Assembly: GCF_018860705.1 (NCBI RefSeq)
Contig: NZ_JAHKQA010000020.1
Coordinates: 1 to 53,355 of the forward strand
Direction: 5' to 3'
DNA: 53,355 nucleotides
Source of the DNA: Citreicella sp. C3M06
GTDB taxonomy: Bacteria > Pseudomonadota > Alphaproteobacteria > Rhodobacterales > Rhodobacteraceae
Both the position numbers and the translations under genes were made by a program. The notes beneath the pieces were generated by a model. The model was not told where the DNA came from. It did no database searches and worked only from the letters and a program-made list of their open reading frames with translations. Below are positions 8,455 to 18,246 of the stretch, piece after piece. Numbering within the stretch: position 1 is the stretch's first letter; the number at the start of each line of letters is the position of its first letter.

Positions 8455-9192
8455 ATGTTCGATCTGACAGGAAAATGCGCGCTGATCACCGGCGCATCGG
8501 GCGGCATCGGCGGCGCAATCGCCAAGGCGCTGCACGGGGCCGGGGCCACGGTGGCGCTGTCTGGCACCCGCGAGGCGCCGCTTCAGGCGCTGGCGGACGA
8601 GCTGGGCGAGCGGGGCTTTGTGCTGCCGTGCAATCTTTCCGACCCCGAGGCGGTCGCGGCGCTGCCCAAACAGGCGGCCGAGGCGATGGGCGCGGTTGAT
8701 ATTCTCGTGAACAATGCCGGGATCACCCGCGACAACCTGTTCATGCGGATGTCGGATGACGAATGGCAGTCGGTCATCGATGTGAACCTGACCGCGACCT
8801 TCAAGCTCTGCAAGGGTGTGCTGCGCGGCATGATGAAGGCGCGCTGGGGCCGGATCGTCAATATCTCGTCGGTCGTCGGGGCCACCGGGAATCCGGGGCA
8901 GGGCAACTATGCCGCCTCTAAGGCGGGCATGGTGGGCATGTCGAAATCGCTGGCCTACGAGGTTGCCTCGCGCGGAATCACGGTGAATGCCGTTGCGCCC
9001 GGATTCATCGAAACCGCGATGACGGACAAGCTGTCCGATGACCAGAAAGCTGGCATTCTGGGGCAGATTCCGGCGGGCCGCATGGGCTCTGCCGATGAGA
9101 TCGCGGCAGCGGTTCTGTACCTTTCCAGCCCTGAATCCGCTTATGTCACGGGCAGCACGCTGCACGTAAACGGCGGCATGGCAATGCTGTGA
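8455..9192 (+). CDS. fabG: 3-oxoacyl-ACP reductase
   Basis: NADPH-dependent short-chain dehydrogenase that reduces 3-oxoacyl-ACP in each cycle of fatty acid elongation. The protein is 245 residues. The nucleotide-binding TGASGGIGG motif is near residues 12-20 and NNAG near residue 87. The active-site set is Ser138 (NISS), Tyr152 and Lys156 (YAASK). The late segment RGITVNAVAPGFIETAM is typical of FabG. It starts 22 bases after fabD, with AAAGAGGA upstream, so the two are probably co-transcribed. Confidence 0.97.
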   Translation: MFDLTGKCALITGASGGIGGAIAKALHGAGATVALSGTREAPLQALADELGERGFVLPCNLSDPEAVAALPKQAAEAMGAVDILVNNAGITRDNLFMRMSDDEWQSVIDVNLTATFKLCKGVLRGMMKARWGRIVNISSVVGATGNPGQGNYAASKAGMVGMSKSLAYEVASRGITVNAVAPGFIETAMTDKLSDDQKAGILGQIPAGRMGSADEIAAAVLYLSSPESAYVTGSTLHVNGGMAML

Positions 9193-9223
9193 GAACGGCC
9201 TTCTTCACGCTGCCGGAAAGCAT

Positions 9224-9251
9224 TTGCCATCTGACACGCGTGTGATATAGG
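9224..9251 (+). promoter_or_regulatory. Predicted acpP promoter with a palindrome in its spacer
   Basis: TTGCCA (9224-9229) and TATAGG (9246-9251) are 16 bases apart, a good match to a sigma-70-type promoter. The spacer contains the perfect palindrome ACACGCGTGT (9234-9243), a position where a repressor would block polymerase. Transcription would start near 9258, giving acpP its own leader of about 155 bases in addition to read-through from fabG. Confidence 0.55.
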
Positions 9252-9267
9252 CCCGCATGGATTAGGG

Positions 9268-9299
9268 CCTCGGGGGTGCGAAGACTCGCGCCCCCGAGG
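9268..9299 (+). promoter_or_regulatory. 14-bp hairpin in the acpP leader
   Basis: CCTCGGGGGTGCGA and TCGCGCCCCCGAGG pair over their full 14 bases (one G-U pair) around the tetraloop AGAC, followed by TTT. Placed roughly ten bases after the predicted start of transcription, it would cap the acpP transcript. For transcripts arriving from fabG it resembles a terminator with a poor T-run. Confidence 0.7.
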
Positions 9300-9412
9300 T
9301 TTGACCCGGACCGACCGGGAAGAGCCGCCCGGGCAACGGGCGACATGAGCCGCCACCCCGGTGGGGCGAGGGCAGAGATGGGCGAGAGCCCGGAAAATTG
9401 TGAGGACGGAAA

Positions 9413-9646
9413 ATGAGCGATATTCCTGATCGCGTTCGCAAGATCGTTGTCGAGCACCTTGGTGTGGAAGAAGACAAGGTGACCGAGAGCGCCTCGTTCA
9501 TCGACGATCTGGGCGCGGACAGCCTTGACACGGTCGAGCTGGTCATGGCCTTCGAGGAAGAGTTCGGGATCGAGATCCCCGACGACGCCGCCGAAACCAT
9601 CCAGACCTTCGGTGACGCGGTCAAGTTCATCAAGGAAGCCTCGTAA
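9413..9646 (+). CDS. acpP: Acyl carrier protein
   Basis: A 77-residue acidic helical protein that carries growing acyl chains on a 4'-phosphopantetheine arm. The attachment serine is Ser37 in the exact motif [10 protein letters not shown]. The surrounding sequence ([20 protein letters not shown]) is standard AcpP. The ATG at 9413 follows GAGGACGGAAA. It is third in the fabD-fabG-acpP order but is set off by a 220-base gap that holds a promoter-like sequence and a strong hairpin. This fits the need to make ACP in much larger amounts than the enzymes. Confidence 0.98.
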   Translation: MSDIPDRVRKIVVEHLGVEEDKVTESASFIDDLGADSLDTVELVMAFEEEFGIEIPDDAAETIQTFGDAVKFIKEAS

Positions 9647-9672
9647 GAGCCTTTCGGACCGACCGGATTTCC

Positions 9673-9705
9673 AAGGCGGCGCCCCAGCGGGGCGCCGCCT
9701 TTTTT
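9673..9705 (+). terminator. Intrinsic terminator of acpP
   Basis: Perfect 13-bp stem AAGGCGGCGCCCC (9673-9685) with its complement at 9689-9701, a 3-base loop and a run of six T (9700-9705), 27 bases after the acpP stop. Confidence 0.95.
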
Positions 9706-9749
9706 GCGTTGTACCCGGCCGGGACCGGCGCTCGTTCCTGCGGAACATC

Positions 9750-9785
9750 GCCCCGCCCGCCGTCCCGCAGCACATCGGGCGGGGC
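9750..9785. terminator. Second hairpin between acpP and the RTX gene
   Basis: GCCCCGCCCG (9750-9759) and CGGGCGGGGC (9776-9785) form a 10-bp stem over 16 bases, followed by TTT on the plus strand. It lies just beyond the end of the minus-strand RTX gene and may separate the two convergent units. Confidence 0.5.
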
Positions 9786-9790
9786 TTTGA

Positions 9791-12013
9791 TCAGAACAGT
9801 TCGATGTCGGCGAGCAGGGCGTCGGTCGAGGTGATGCCCTCGAGCACGATCGAGCCGTCATACAGTCCGATGGTCAGACTGTCGCCGTCTGTCGAGGTCA
9901 TTGCCTCAAGCGAGGCCTCATCCAGTGTGCCGCCTGTCCAGCTCGATGCCCTGATTCGCAGCAGGTCGGTGCCGAGCTCGAAATCCGTGATGACGTCTAC
10001 GGCTTCCAGCCTGTCGAAGAAGAAAACGTCGGCCCCAGCGCCGCCGGTCAGGGTGTCTCTGCCGTAGCCGCCCTGCAGCGTATCATCGCCCGTGCCGCCG
10101 AGCAGGGTGTCGTATTGATCGCCGCCCTGAAGCAGATCATCGCCGTCACCGCCTTCGAGGGTGTCGTTCCAGTCGCCGCCAAACAGGTGGTTGTCGAAGG
10201 CGTTGCCGATCAGGTGGTCATCAAATCCCGAGCCGATCACGATCTCGACAGAGGTGTAGCTGTCACCGCTTGCGCCACCCGCGTTTATCGATGGATCTTG
10301 CAGGCTGGCCCGCACGCCAAGATGCATGGCGCCTGTCGAGACCGCCACCCCGGCGTAGGATACGGCATCGGCGCCGTCGCCGCCGAAGAAGCTGTCGGCG
10401 CCCGTGCCGCCGATCAGCACGTCGTTGCCATCGCCGCCGTATAGCATGTCATCGCCGTTGCCGCCGCGCAGCAGATCGGCACCCTCGTTGCCGCGCAGGG
10501 TGTCGTTCTGTCGCCCGCCGAAGATCAGATCGTCGCCGATGCCGCCGCGCAGAAGGTCTGCGCCGAATTCGCCGTAAAGGACATCGGCATCGCGGTTGCC
10601 CGCAAGCTGGTCGTTGCCATCGCCGCCGCTGATCGTATCGCTGCCCGCGCCGCCATAGGCCGTATCGTCGCCCTCGTTCGCCGCGATCAGGTCGGCGCCG
10701 CCGCCGCCAAGCAGGGAATCGTCGCCGCCCCAGCCGCGGATGTCATCGTTGCCGTCGCCGCCATAGGCCGTGTCATTGCCCTGATTGCCGGAGAGTAGAT
10801 CGTCGCCGCGCCCCCCAAGGACGGTGTCGTCGCCGATGCCCCCACGCACGGTATCGTTGCCGTCATTGCCGCGCAGCAGATCGTTGTCGCGATGCCCGTC
10901 GATCAGATCGTCGCCAGGCCCGCCCGAGGCGGTGTCGCCGCCCGCGCCCGCCTCGATGGTGTCGCTGCCAGTGCCACCCCAGATGCGATCGTTGTCTTGC
11001 CCGGCGATCAGCAGATCGTCGCCATCACGACCGAGCAGGGTGTCGTTGCCCTCGCGGGCATCAATGGTGTCGTTGCCGCCCAGACCATCCAGCAGGTTCG
11101 GCCGTGCCGTGCCGGTCAGAAAATCATCGGCATCGCTCGCCGAAACGATCGCGGTGAGCAGAACATCAACCAGATCGCTGGCATTGGCGGCGGTCAGCGC
11201 TTCGCCGCCCGTGGCGTTGGCGATGCGCGCGAAATCATCAAGTGCCGCACGGCTACCGCCAAGAGTAATGGTGCTGATCTGTACACGAAGGGGCGTATTC
11301 GATTCCCCGGTCAGCGCCGGAACATCGGAGGCCAATGCATAGACCGCATCCTCCAGCGATTCGTCTTTGGCGCTGGCGTCACCGAAGATAAAGATGCGCG
11401 ACGCGGTTGCGTCGGGCCGCCAGTCGCCAGCGCTTCCATCAAGCGCAAGTTGAAGTCCCTTGAAGGTCAGTTCGGGAAAATCGCCGCCGCCGTTGGCGCG
11501 CAGGGAGTTGATGGCGGCGATGGCCGCAAGCTTGCGGTCTTCGGGATCTGCGTCGTCGGTGAACTCCAGAACCACATCGGTGCCGGGATCGTTGAAGCCC
11601 ACGATGGCGATGCGACTGTCGTAGAGCCCGTTCTCAGGAGCGAAGATGGCATCGAGCAGATCGAGCGCACTCGACTTCACCGCGGCGATGTCATCGTACA
11701 TGCTGCCAGTGGTGTCGACCACGATGGCAATGTCCTGCCCGCTGCGAAGCCCGACCTGCATGTCGGCGAATTCGGCATATTCGACCGAGGTCAGCAGATC
11801 GGTGCCGTCGCGATTCGCGACGCTGTCGGTGATGCGAACCGCGCCGGTGTTAAGGAATTCTACGGTATAGTCGGCGAAATTGCCGCGGTAGACCGAGATG
11901 TCCTCTTGCGGGCGTCCGTCGATGGTGTCGTCGCCGCCAAGCCCGGTGAGGCGGTCGGTGCCGTCGATGCCATTCAGGGTTTCAGAGGCGTCGGTGCCGA
12001 TAAAATCGGGCAT
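9791..12013 (-). CDS. Secreted von Willebrand A / RTX calcium-binding protein
   Basis: A 740-residue acidic protein without an N-terminal signal peptide, as expected for type I (ABC) secretion. It opens with a short RTX-like stretch (NGIDGTDRLTGLGGDDTIDG). A von Willebrand A domain follows at about residues 90-290, with the metal-site variant DTTGSM in IAIVVDTTGSM, and GFNDPGTDVV and FIFGDAS further on. From about residue 305 to 690 run many GGxGxDxx nonapeptide repeats that bind calcium and fold outside the cell, and the C-terminus ends in a typical LADIELF. AAAGGAAATCC precedes the ATG. No transporter genes are adjacent. It is probably a surface or matrix protein, with the ligand unknown. 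Confidence 0.9.
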   Translation of the reverse strand: MPDFIGTDASETLNGIDGTDRLTGLGGDDTIDGRPQEDISVYRGNFADYTVEFLNTGAVRITDSVANRDGTDLLTSVEYAEFADMQVGLRSGQDIAIVVDTTGSMYDDIAAVKSSALDLLDAIFAPENGLYDSRIAIVGFNDPGTDVVLEFTDDADPEDRKLAAIAAINSLRANGGGDFPELTFKGLQLALDGSAGDWRPDATASRIFIFGDASAKDESLEDAVYALASDVPALTGESNTPLRVQISTITLGGSRAALDDFARIANATGGEALTAANASDLVDVLLTAIVSASDADDFLTGTARPNLLDGLGGNDTIDAREGNDTLLGRDGDDLLIAGQDNDRIWGGTGSDTIEAGAGGDTASGGPGDDLIDGHRDNDLLRGNDGNDTVRGGIGDDTVLGGRGDDLLSGNQGNDTAYGGDGNDDIRGWGGDDSLLGGGGADLIAANEGDDTAYGGAGSDTISGGDGNDQLAGNRDADVLYGEFGADLLRGGIGDDLIFGGRQNDTLRGNEGADLLRGGNGDDMLYGGDGNDVLIGGTGADSFFGGDGADAVSYAGVAVSTGAMHLGVRASLQDPSINAGGASGDSYTSVEIVIGSGFDDHLIGNAFDNHLFGGDWNDTLEGGDGDDLLQGGDQYDTLLGGTGDDTLQGGYGRDTLTGGAGADVFFFDRLEAVDVITDFELGTDLLRIRASSWTGGTLDEASLEAMTSTDGDSLTIGLYDGSIVLEGITSTDALLADIELF
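10020..11095 (-). repeat. RTX nonapeptide repeat block
   Basis: Tandem degenerate 27-base units coding for GGxGNDxLx-type calcium-binding nonapeptides fill this part of the gene, interrupted by one non-repeat stretch at about 10200-10370. The DNA periodicity is a consequence of the protein repeat and not a CRISPR or satellite array. Confidence 0.85.
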
Positions 12014-12223
12014 TGGATTTCCTTTTTAAAGTCGTGTCGCCATTGCGAAGAAATTGTTTTTTGCATCGACAGACCGGCCTGCACGTCATGCGCTAGACCG
12101 GTCATTGGCGCGGGCTTTGGGCTTGTGCGGCAGTCCCCGGTCTGCACAATCCGTGGTTGCAGGTTTGCGGAAAACCGCCATCGGTTCAATCTTCTTTGGG
12201 AGAAATACTGGCGAAGGCGGGCC

Positions 12224-13066
12224 TCAGTCGCTGCGCAGCGCTGCCGCGACGAAATCGCCAAAGGCCCGGACCACTGGCGTGGGCCGGGGCGAGGCGCAGG
12301 TCACGGTCATGCCGATACGTGGCAGCGGCGGCAGGCCGTCGCTCAGCACGCACAGATCGGCTGGCACTGCCGCGCCGGTGACCACGCTGATCGCAAGGCC
12401 GGACCGGGCAATGGCCAGCAGGCCGGCGAGCCCGTTGCTGGCATGGGTGACGCGATAGGCCCGGCCCGCCGCATCAAGCACCGCGCGCGCCATGCGGTGA
12501 TCCACCGTTTCGGGACCGGCCAGCGCCAGCGGCAGCGGCTGTGCCTCCAGCAGCGCCGGCGCGCCAATCCAGACCAGCGGCTCGTGGCGCAGGATGTCCA
12601 CGCCTGCGGCTGCACCCGGCACCGATATCAGCGCAAGGTCGATGCGGCGGCGCGCCAGCATCGGGCGCAGCTCGACCGTGGGGGCGCAGACGATCTCGAT
12701 CTCGACATCGGGGTGGTCCTGGCCGTAGCGGCGCAGCAGCGCGGGGAAAAAGGCGGTCAGGTAATCCTCGGGGCAGCCGAAGGACAGCGCCCCGCGCAGC
12801 CCGCGCGGGCGCATCAGCGCCAGCGTCTCGTCATGGGCGGCAAGGATGCGCTCGGCCCCGCCAATCAGCCGCTCGCCCGCCACGGTCAGCGTTACCCCCG
12901 ACCCGGTGCGATGCAGCAAAGGCGCACCGGCAATGTCTTCGAGCTTTTTCATCTGAAGGCTCAGCGCCGATTGCGTGCGCCCAACGCGGTCTGCTGCCGC
13001 CCGGATCGACCCGGCCCGCGCCACGGCGACGAAACTTTTCAACAGCGCGATATCCAGCGTTGCCAT
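12224..13066 (-). CDS. dgdR: LysR-type regulator, probable DgdR
   Basis: A 280-residue LysR-family regulator. The winged helix-turn-helix covers residues 1-60 (LLKSFVAVARAGSIRAAADR, then RTQSALSLQMKKLE). The rest is the periplasmic-binding-protein-like effector domain. The start is placed at the ATG at 13066 (MATLDIALLKSF), which matches family N-termini. An ATG five codons earlier is possible. It is divergent from a dialkylglycine decarboxylase gene across 93 bases. In Burkholderia cepacia the LysR-type DgdR likewise sits divergent from dgdA and represses it, which is the main ground for the name. The 210 bases downstream (12014-12223) hold only the RTX gene's start region. Confidence 0.8.
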   Translation of the reverse strand: MATLDIALLKSFVAVARAGSIRAAADRVGRTQSALSLQMKKLEDIAGAPLLHRTGSGVTLTVAGERLIGGAERILAAHDETLALMRPRGLRGALSFGCPEDYLTAFFPALLRRYGQDHPDVEIEIVCAPTVELRPMLARRRIDLALISVPGAAAGVDILRHEPLVWIGAPALLEAQPLPLALAGPETVDHRMARAVLDAAGRAYRVTHASNGLAGLLAIARSGLAISVVTGAAVPADLCVLSDGLPPLPRIGMTVTCASPRPTPVVRAFGDFVAAALRSD

Positions 13067-13129
13067 ATCAGAAATCCTCAAGTCCGGGCTTTGAAGTATG
13101 AATTATCCTTATTGCGCAGCAAGGCATAG

Positions 13130-14461
<1,332 letters not shown>

Positions 14462-14512
14462 GATCGCTCGAAGGGCGGCGCTAGGGTCCGGCGCAACAAA
14501 AGGAGCGCCGCC

Positions 14513-15961
14513 ATGAGTTTCGATATTCCCCTGCCGTCCGGTCACTACATCGGGGGGCGCCACGTTTCAGGCAGCGAGGCGATCGAGGTGACCTCGCCGT
14601 CGACCGGGGCGGCGCTTGGGGCGATCCCGCTGGCCGATGCCTCGGTGGTCGATGAGGCCGTCAGCGCGGCGCGCACGGCGCTGACATCCTCGGGCTGGGC
14701 AGGGCTTGCGCCGCGGGCGCGGGTGCGCGCCATGCACGCCTGGGCCGACCTGATCGAAGCCGAGGCCGAGACCATCGCCCGGATGGAGGCGGTCTGTTCG
14801 TCGCGCCCACAAGCCGAAGCGCGCGTCGGCGATGTGATGACCAGCGCCGAGCAGATCCGCTTTTTTGCCGAATTTGCCGACAAGGAGGCAGGCACGCTGG
14901 TGCCAACCTCGGACGCCGCCTTCGGGTTTATCGACGATGCGCCCTATGGGGTGATCGGGGCGATCACGCCTTGGAACTTCCCGCTGAACATGGCGGCGTG
15001 GAAGCTGGGCGCGGCGCTGGCAGCGGGCAATGCGGTGGTGATCAAACCATCGGAAATGACGCCTTGGACAACGTCGTATGTGGCAGAACTGTCGGTGCAG
15101 GCGGGTCTGCCCGAAGGGCTGATCAACGTGGTGATGGGCGACGGGCCGGTGACCGGCGCGGCGATCACCGGGCATCCGGGCATCGACAAGGTCAGCTTTA
15201 CCGGCTCGACCCGCGCCGGGGCAGCAATCATGGAAAATATCGCGAAAACAGGCATCAAGCCGATGACGCTCGAGCTTGGTGGCAAGAGCCCGCAGGTGGT
15301 TTTCGCCGATTGCGATCTCGATCACACCGCCGATTGCCTTGTGCGCGGCATCCTGCCCAACGCCGGGCAGTTCTGCGTCGCCGGCTCGCGCATTCTTGTC
15401 GAGGACAGCATCGCCGATGCGCTGGCGGCAAAGCTGCTGGAACGCTTCGCGGCGGTGGTGCCCACCGATACGCTGGCCGACACGGCGGGGTTCTCGCCGA
15501 TCATCTCGGGCAAGCAGCTGCGCCGCATCGACGGCATCGTGCAGGCGGCTGTGACGCAGGGGGCCGAACTGCTCTGCGGTGGCAGCGCGTTCGACCGCGA
15601 GGGATCTTTCTATCGCCCGACGCTGATTTCCGAGGTCACCGAAACCAATCCCGCCGTCACCGAGGAAATCTTTGGGCCGGTTGCCACATTCCAAAGATTT
15701 TCCAGCGAAGACGAGGCGTTGCAGCTTGCTTCTCATCCAACTTACGGGCTGTGCGCGGGGCTGTTTACCCGTGATCTCAGTCGGGCGCTGCGGATCACCC
15801 GCAAGCTGGAGGCGGGCACCGTCTGGGTTAACCGCTACGGGCGCACCCGCGATCACATCCTGCCGACGGGCGGCTGGAAAGCCTCGGGGCTTGGCAAGGA
15901 TCTGGGGCGCGAGGCCTATCACGGCAACCGCCGCACCAAATCGGTGCTGATCGACCTGTGA
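14513..15961 (+). CDS. NAD(P)-dependent aldehyde dehydrogenase
   Basis: A 482-residue member of the ALDH superfamily that oxidises an aldehyde to the acid. The cofactor-side motif ITPWNFPLNMAAWK is near residue 151 and VSFTGSTRAG near 228. The general base is Glu254 (LELGGKSP) and the nucleophile Cys288 (GQFCVAGSR). AAAGGAGCGCC precedes the ATG. It follows dgdA closely and is probably in the same transcript. The active-site neighbours do not single out a substrate. A carbonyl product of the decarboxylase reaction, or a semialdehyde fed into it, is a reasonable guess. It is distinct from the two other ALDHs in this window. Confidence 0.88.
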   Translation: MSFDIPLPSGHYIGGRHVSGSEAIEVTSPSTGAALGAIPLADASVVDEAVSAARTALTSSGWAGLAPRARVRAMHAWADLIEAEAETIARMEAVCSSRPQAEARVGDVMTSAEQIRFFAEFADKEAGTLVPTSDAAFGFIDDAPYGVIGAITPWNFPLNMAAWKLGAALAAGNAVVIKPSEMTPWTTSYVAELSVQAGLPEGLINVVMGDGPVTGAAITGHPGIDKVSFTGSTRAGAAIMENIAKTGIKPMTLELGGKSPQVVFADCDLDHTADCLVRGILPNAGQFCVAGSRILVEDSIADALAAKLLERFAAVVPTDTLADTAGFSPIISGKQLRRIDGIVQAAVTQGAELLCGGSAFDREGSFYRPTLISEVTETNPAVTEEIFGPVATFQRFSSEDEALQLASHPTYGLCAGLFTRDLSRALRITRKLEAGTVWVNRYGRTRDHILPTGGWKASGLGKDLGREAYHGNRRTKSVLIDL

Positions 15962-16470
15962 GCGCCGAACGCACGCTTGTCACCGCGCTTCTGAGCCATG
16001 CCGCGCAGGACGGCATGGGCGAAGCCGTGCCATGGCCCGAGATCGAGGCCGCCATCGGCGCGCTTGCCCATGACCCGATGGCGCCGCGGGCGCTGCGGCA
16101 GGCGCTGCGTGCGCTCAACGACACTGAAACGGCGGAGACCTTGCATGACTGGCTGCTGAGCGAGGTCGCCACCCGCGAGGCCGCCGCCCGCGCCGCCGCC
16201 CGACCGGCGGAAAAGATCGTCGCGCCGATCCAGTCGATCAGTCTTGGCGCCTGCGTCACGGGGGCGGCGCTGGCGCTGGCGGGAACGGTGGGCGTGGTGC
16301 CGGCCGGGATCATGTGCACTGCGGCGCTGTGCTCGGGGGTGGCGGCAAGCTTGTCGCGGATGCGCCTGTCGCGCGCCGAAGACAGCGCCCGCGCCGATGC
16401 CGACGCGATCCGCCGCCTTGCGGCGATTTGTGCCGCAGAGAAGGGAACTCATGCTCCCGAGCGGCGTTGA
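15958..16470 (+). CDS. Hypothetical membrane-associated protein
   Basis: I do not recognise this 170-residue protein. It begins with GTG, overlapping the stop of the aldehyde dehydrogenase by four bases (GTGA), which points to translational coupling. The first 90 residues are helical, charged and alanine-rich. Residues about 93-133 form a hydrophobic hairpin (SLGACVTGAALALAGTVGVV, then MCTAALCSGVAASLS) with three cysteines. The tail is again charged. It may anchor a complex in the membrane, but nothing in the sequence shows a catalytic role. The overlap is the only hint that it works with the dgdA-aldehyde dehydrogenase unit. Confidence 0.65.
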   Translation: MSAERTLVTALLSHAAQDGMGEAVPWPEIEAAIGALAHDPMAPRALRQALRALNDTETAETLHDWLLSEVATREAAARAAARPAEKIVAPIQSISLGACVTGAALALAGTVGVVPAGIMCTAALCSGVAASLSRMRLSRAEDSARADADAIRRLAAICAAEKGTHAPERR

Positions 16471-16523
16471 TCTGGTAATCCGGTGTGCGGGATGCTATAT
16501 ATAGCTCAACAAGGAGGACCTGA

Positions 16524-16718
16524 ATGACCTCATTCGAAATCGCCCTGAGCGTCGGATCGGTGGCTGCGGCCGCACTGTCCATCGGTTACATGGCCCATCT
16601 GCTGCGCGCAAGCGTCCAGCCGGTGCGCGTGTCCAAGGACCGGCTTGATCGGTTTGTGCAGAACGCACCCTATCACCGTCTCGACAAACGCCTTACAGGG
16701 CGCGGCCTGCCGAAGTAA
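16524..16718 (+). CDS. Small single-span membrane protein
   Basis: A 64-residue protein with one N-terminal membrane helix (ALSVGSVAAAALSIGYMAHLL), followed by a basic cytoplasmic or periplasmic tail (RVSKDRLDRFVQNAPYHRLDKR). The ribosome site AAGGAGG is excellent. Just upstream is CTATATATAG (16495-16504), which could serve as a -10 element for a short leader of its own. An intrinsic terminator follows 24 bases after the stop, so it looks like a real, possibly independently expressed small gene. I do not recognise the family. Confidence 0.65.
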   Translation: MTSFEIALSVGSVAAAALSIGYMAHLLRASVQPVRVSKDRLDRFVQNAPYHRLDKRLTGRGLPK

Positions 16719-16742
16719 CGGCATCCGCTGTGCAAACGAAAT

Positions 16743-16766
16743 GGCCCGCCAGTCAGGCGGGCCTTT
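16743..16766 (+). terminator. Intrinsic terminator after the small membrane protein
   Basis: GGCCCGCC (16743-16750) pairs with GGCGGGCC (16756-16763) over AGTCA, followed by TTTGTTGTG. The structure also lies just beyond the 3' end of the convergent patD gene and could act in both directions. Confidence 0.85.
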
Positions 16767-16805
16767 GTTGTGTCTGAAGGCTGTGTCGCGTTCAAAGACG
16801 GGGCC

Positions 16806-18230
16806 TCAGTGGGCGATCATCACATGGCGCGGCACGCTGTAATCTTCCAGCGCGTACATCGACATGTCCTTGCCATAGCCCGATTGTTTCAGCCCGCCAT
16901 GCGGCATCTCGTTGACCAGCATGAAATGCGTGTTCACCCATGTGCAGCCGTATTGCAGCGCCGCCGCCGTTTCCAGCGCCCGCCCGATGTTGCCGGTCCA
17001 GACCGAAGAGGCCAGCCCGTACTGGCTGTCATTGGCCCATATCACCGCCTGTTCGGGCGCATCAAAGCGTGTGATCGAAACCACCGGACCGAACACTTCG
17101 CGCTGCACGATCTCGTCGGTTTGCAGCGCGCCCGCGATGACCGTGGGCTGGTAGTAAAAGCCGCTTCCGGCCCCGGCGCTGCCGCCTGCGGTGACCTCGA
17201 TATGGCTCAGATCGGTGGCGCGCTGCACGAAGCTGGCAACGCGGCCCTGCTGGCGCTGCGAGATCAGCGGCGGGATCTCGTTTTTCGAATCGTCCGCATC
17301 GTCGAACACGATGCTTGAGACCGCCGAAGACAGATCCGCCACCAGCTTTTCATAAATCCCCGAGGCGGCATAGATCCGGCAGGCGGCGGTGCAATCCTGC
17401 CCGGCGTTGTAATAGCCAAAGGTGCGAATGCCCTCGACCACGCGGGCCAGATCGGCGTCGTCGAACACGATGACCGGGGCCTTGCCGCCCAGTTCCAGAT
17501 GGGTGCGCTTGACGGTTTTCGATGCCGCCTGCAGCACCTTCTTGCCGGTCGCCACATCGCCGGTGATCGACACCATGTCGATATCGGGGTGGTTGATCAG
17601 CGTGTTGCCGACGCTGCCACCCTGTCCGGTGATGACATTGACCACGCCGGTGGGTAGGATGCCCGCCAGCACTTCGGCCATCAGCAGCGCGGTGAGCGGG
17701 GTTTGCTCCGACGGCTTCATCACCACGGTGTTGCCGCCCGCCAGCGCCGGGGCCAGTTTCCAAGCCATCATCATCAGCGGGTAGTTCCACGGCGCGATCG
17801 ACGCCACCACACCGATGGGATCGCGCCGGATCATCGAGGTATGGCCGGGCATGTATTCCCCCGCCACCGGCCCGGTCATGTTGCGCACCGCCCCGGCGAA
17901 GAAGCGGAAGACATCGGCAACGGCGGGCAGCTCGTCGCCAAGCGCGGCGTGGTAGGGCTTGCCGGTGTTGAGCGCCTCCAGCTTCGCAAGCTGTTCGGCT
18001 CTGGCATCCACCGCATCGGCGATGGCCAGCAGCTTGGCGGATCGCTCGGCGGGCGAGGTCCGCGCCCAGCCCGGAAACGCGGCGCGCGCGGCGGCGACGG
18101 CGCGCATCACCTGCGATTCATCGGCCTCGGGCACCTGCACGAGCAATTCGCCGGTGCGCGGGTTGAGCACCTGTTCCGGTGCGCCAAGCCCGTCTTCCTG
18201 CGCGCCTGCGATCAGCATTTTGGTCAGCAT
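16806..18230 (-). CDS. patD: Gamma-aminobutyraldehyde dehydrogenase
   Basis: Oxidises 4-aminobutanal, made from putrescine, to GABA. The 474-residue protein matches E. coli PatD (YdcW) across long diagnostic stretches: [59 protein letters not shown] and [14 protein letters not shown]. Glu247 (LELGGKAP) and Cys280 are the catalytic pair. The ATG at 18230 has AGGGAGCC upstream and lies 16 bases past the ydcV stop. An ATG 12 codons earlier would overlap ydcV. The order ydcS-T-U-V-patD is the same as in enterobacteria. Confidence 0.93.
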   Translation of the reverse strand: MLTKMLIAGAQEDGLGAPEQVLNPRTGELLVQVPEADESQVMRAVAAARAAFPGWARTSPAERSAKLLAIADAVDARAEQLAKLEALNTGKPYHAALGDELPAVADVFRFFAGAVRNMTGPVAGEYMPGHTSMIRRDPIGVVASIAPWNYPLMMMAWKLAPALAGGNTVVMKPSEQTPLTALLMAEVLAGILPTGVVNVITGQGGSVGNTLINHPDIDMVSITGDVATGKKVLQAASKTVKRTHLELGGKAPVIVFDDADLARVVEGIRTFGYYNAGQDCTAACRIYAASGIYEKLVADLSSAVSSIVFDDADDSKNEIPPLISQRQQGRVASFVQRATDLSHIEVTAGGSAGAGSGFYYQPTVIAGALQTDEIVQREVFGPVVSITRFDAPEQAVIWANDSQYGLASSVWTGNIGRALETAAALQYGCTWVNTHFMLVNEMPHGGLKQSGYGKDMSMYALEDYSVPRHVMIAH

Positions 18231-18246
18231 TGTTCTGGCTCCCTGT

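Noticed and set aside
10020-11095. Regular repeats considered as a CRISPR or satellite array
   Set aside because: The period is 27 bases with no unique spacers, and the repeats translate in frame to GGxGxD calcium-binding nonapeptides.
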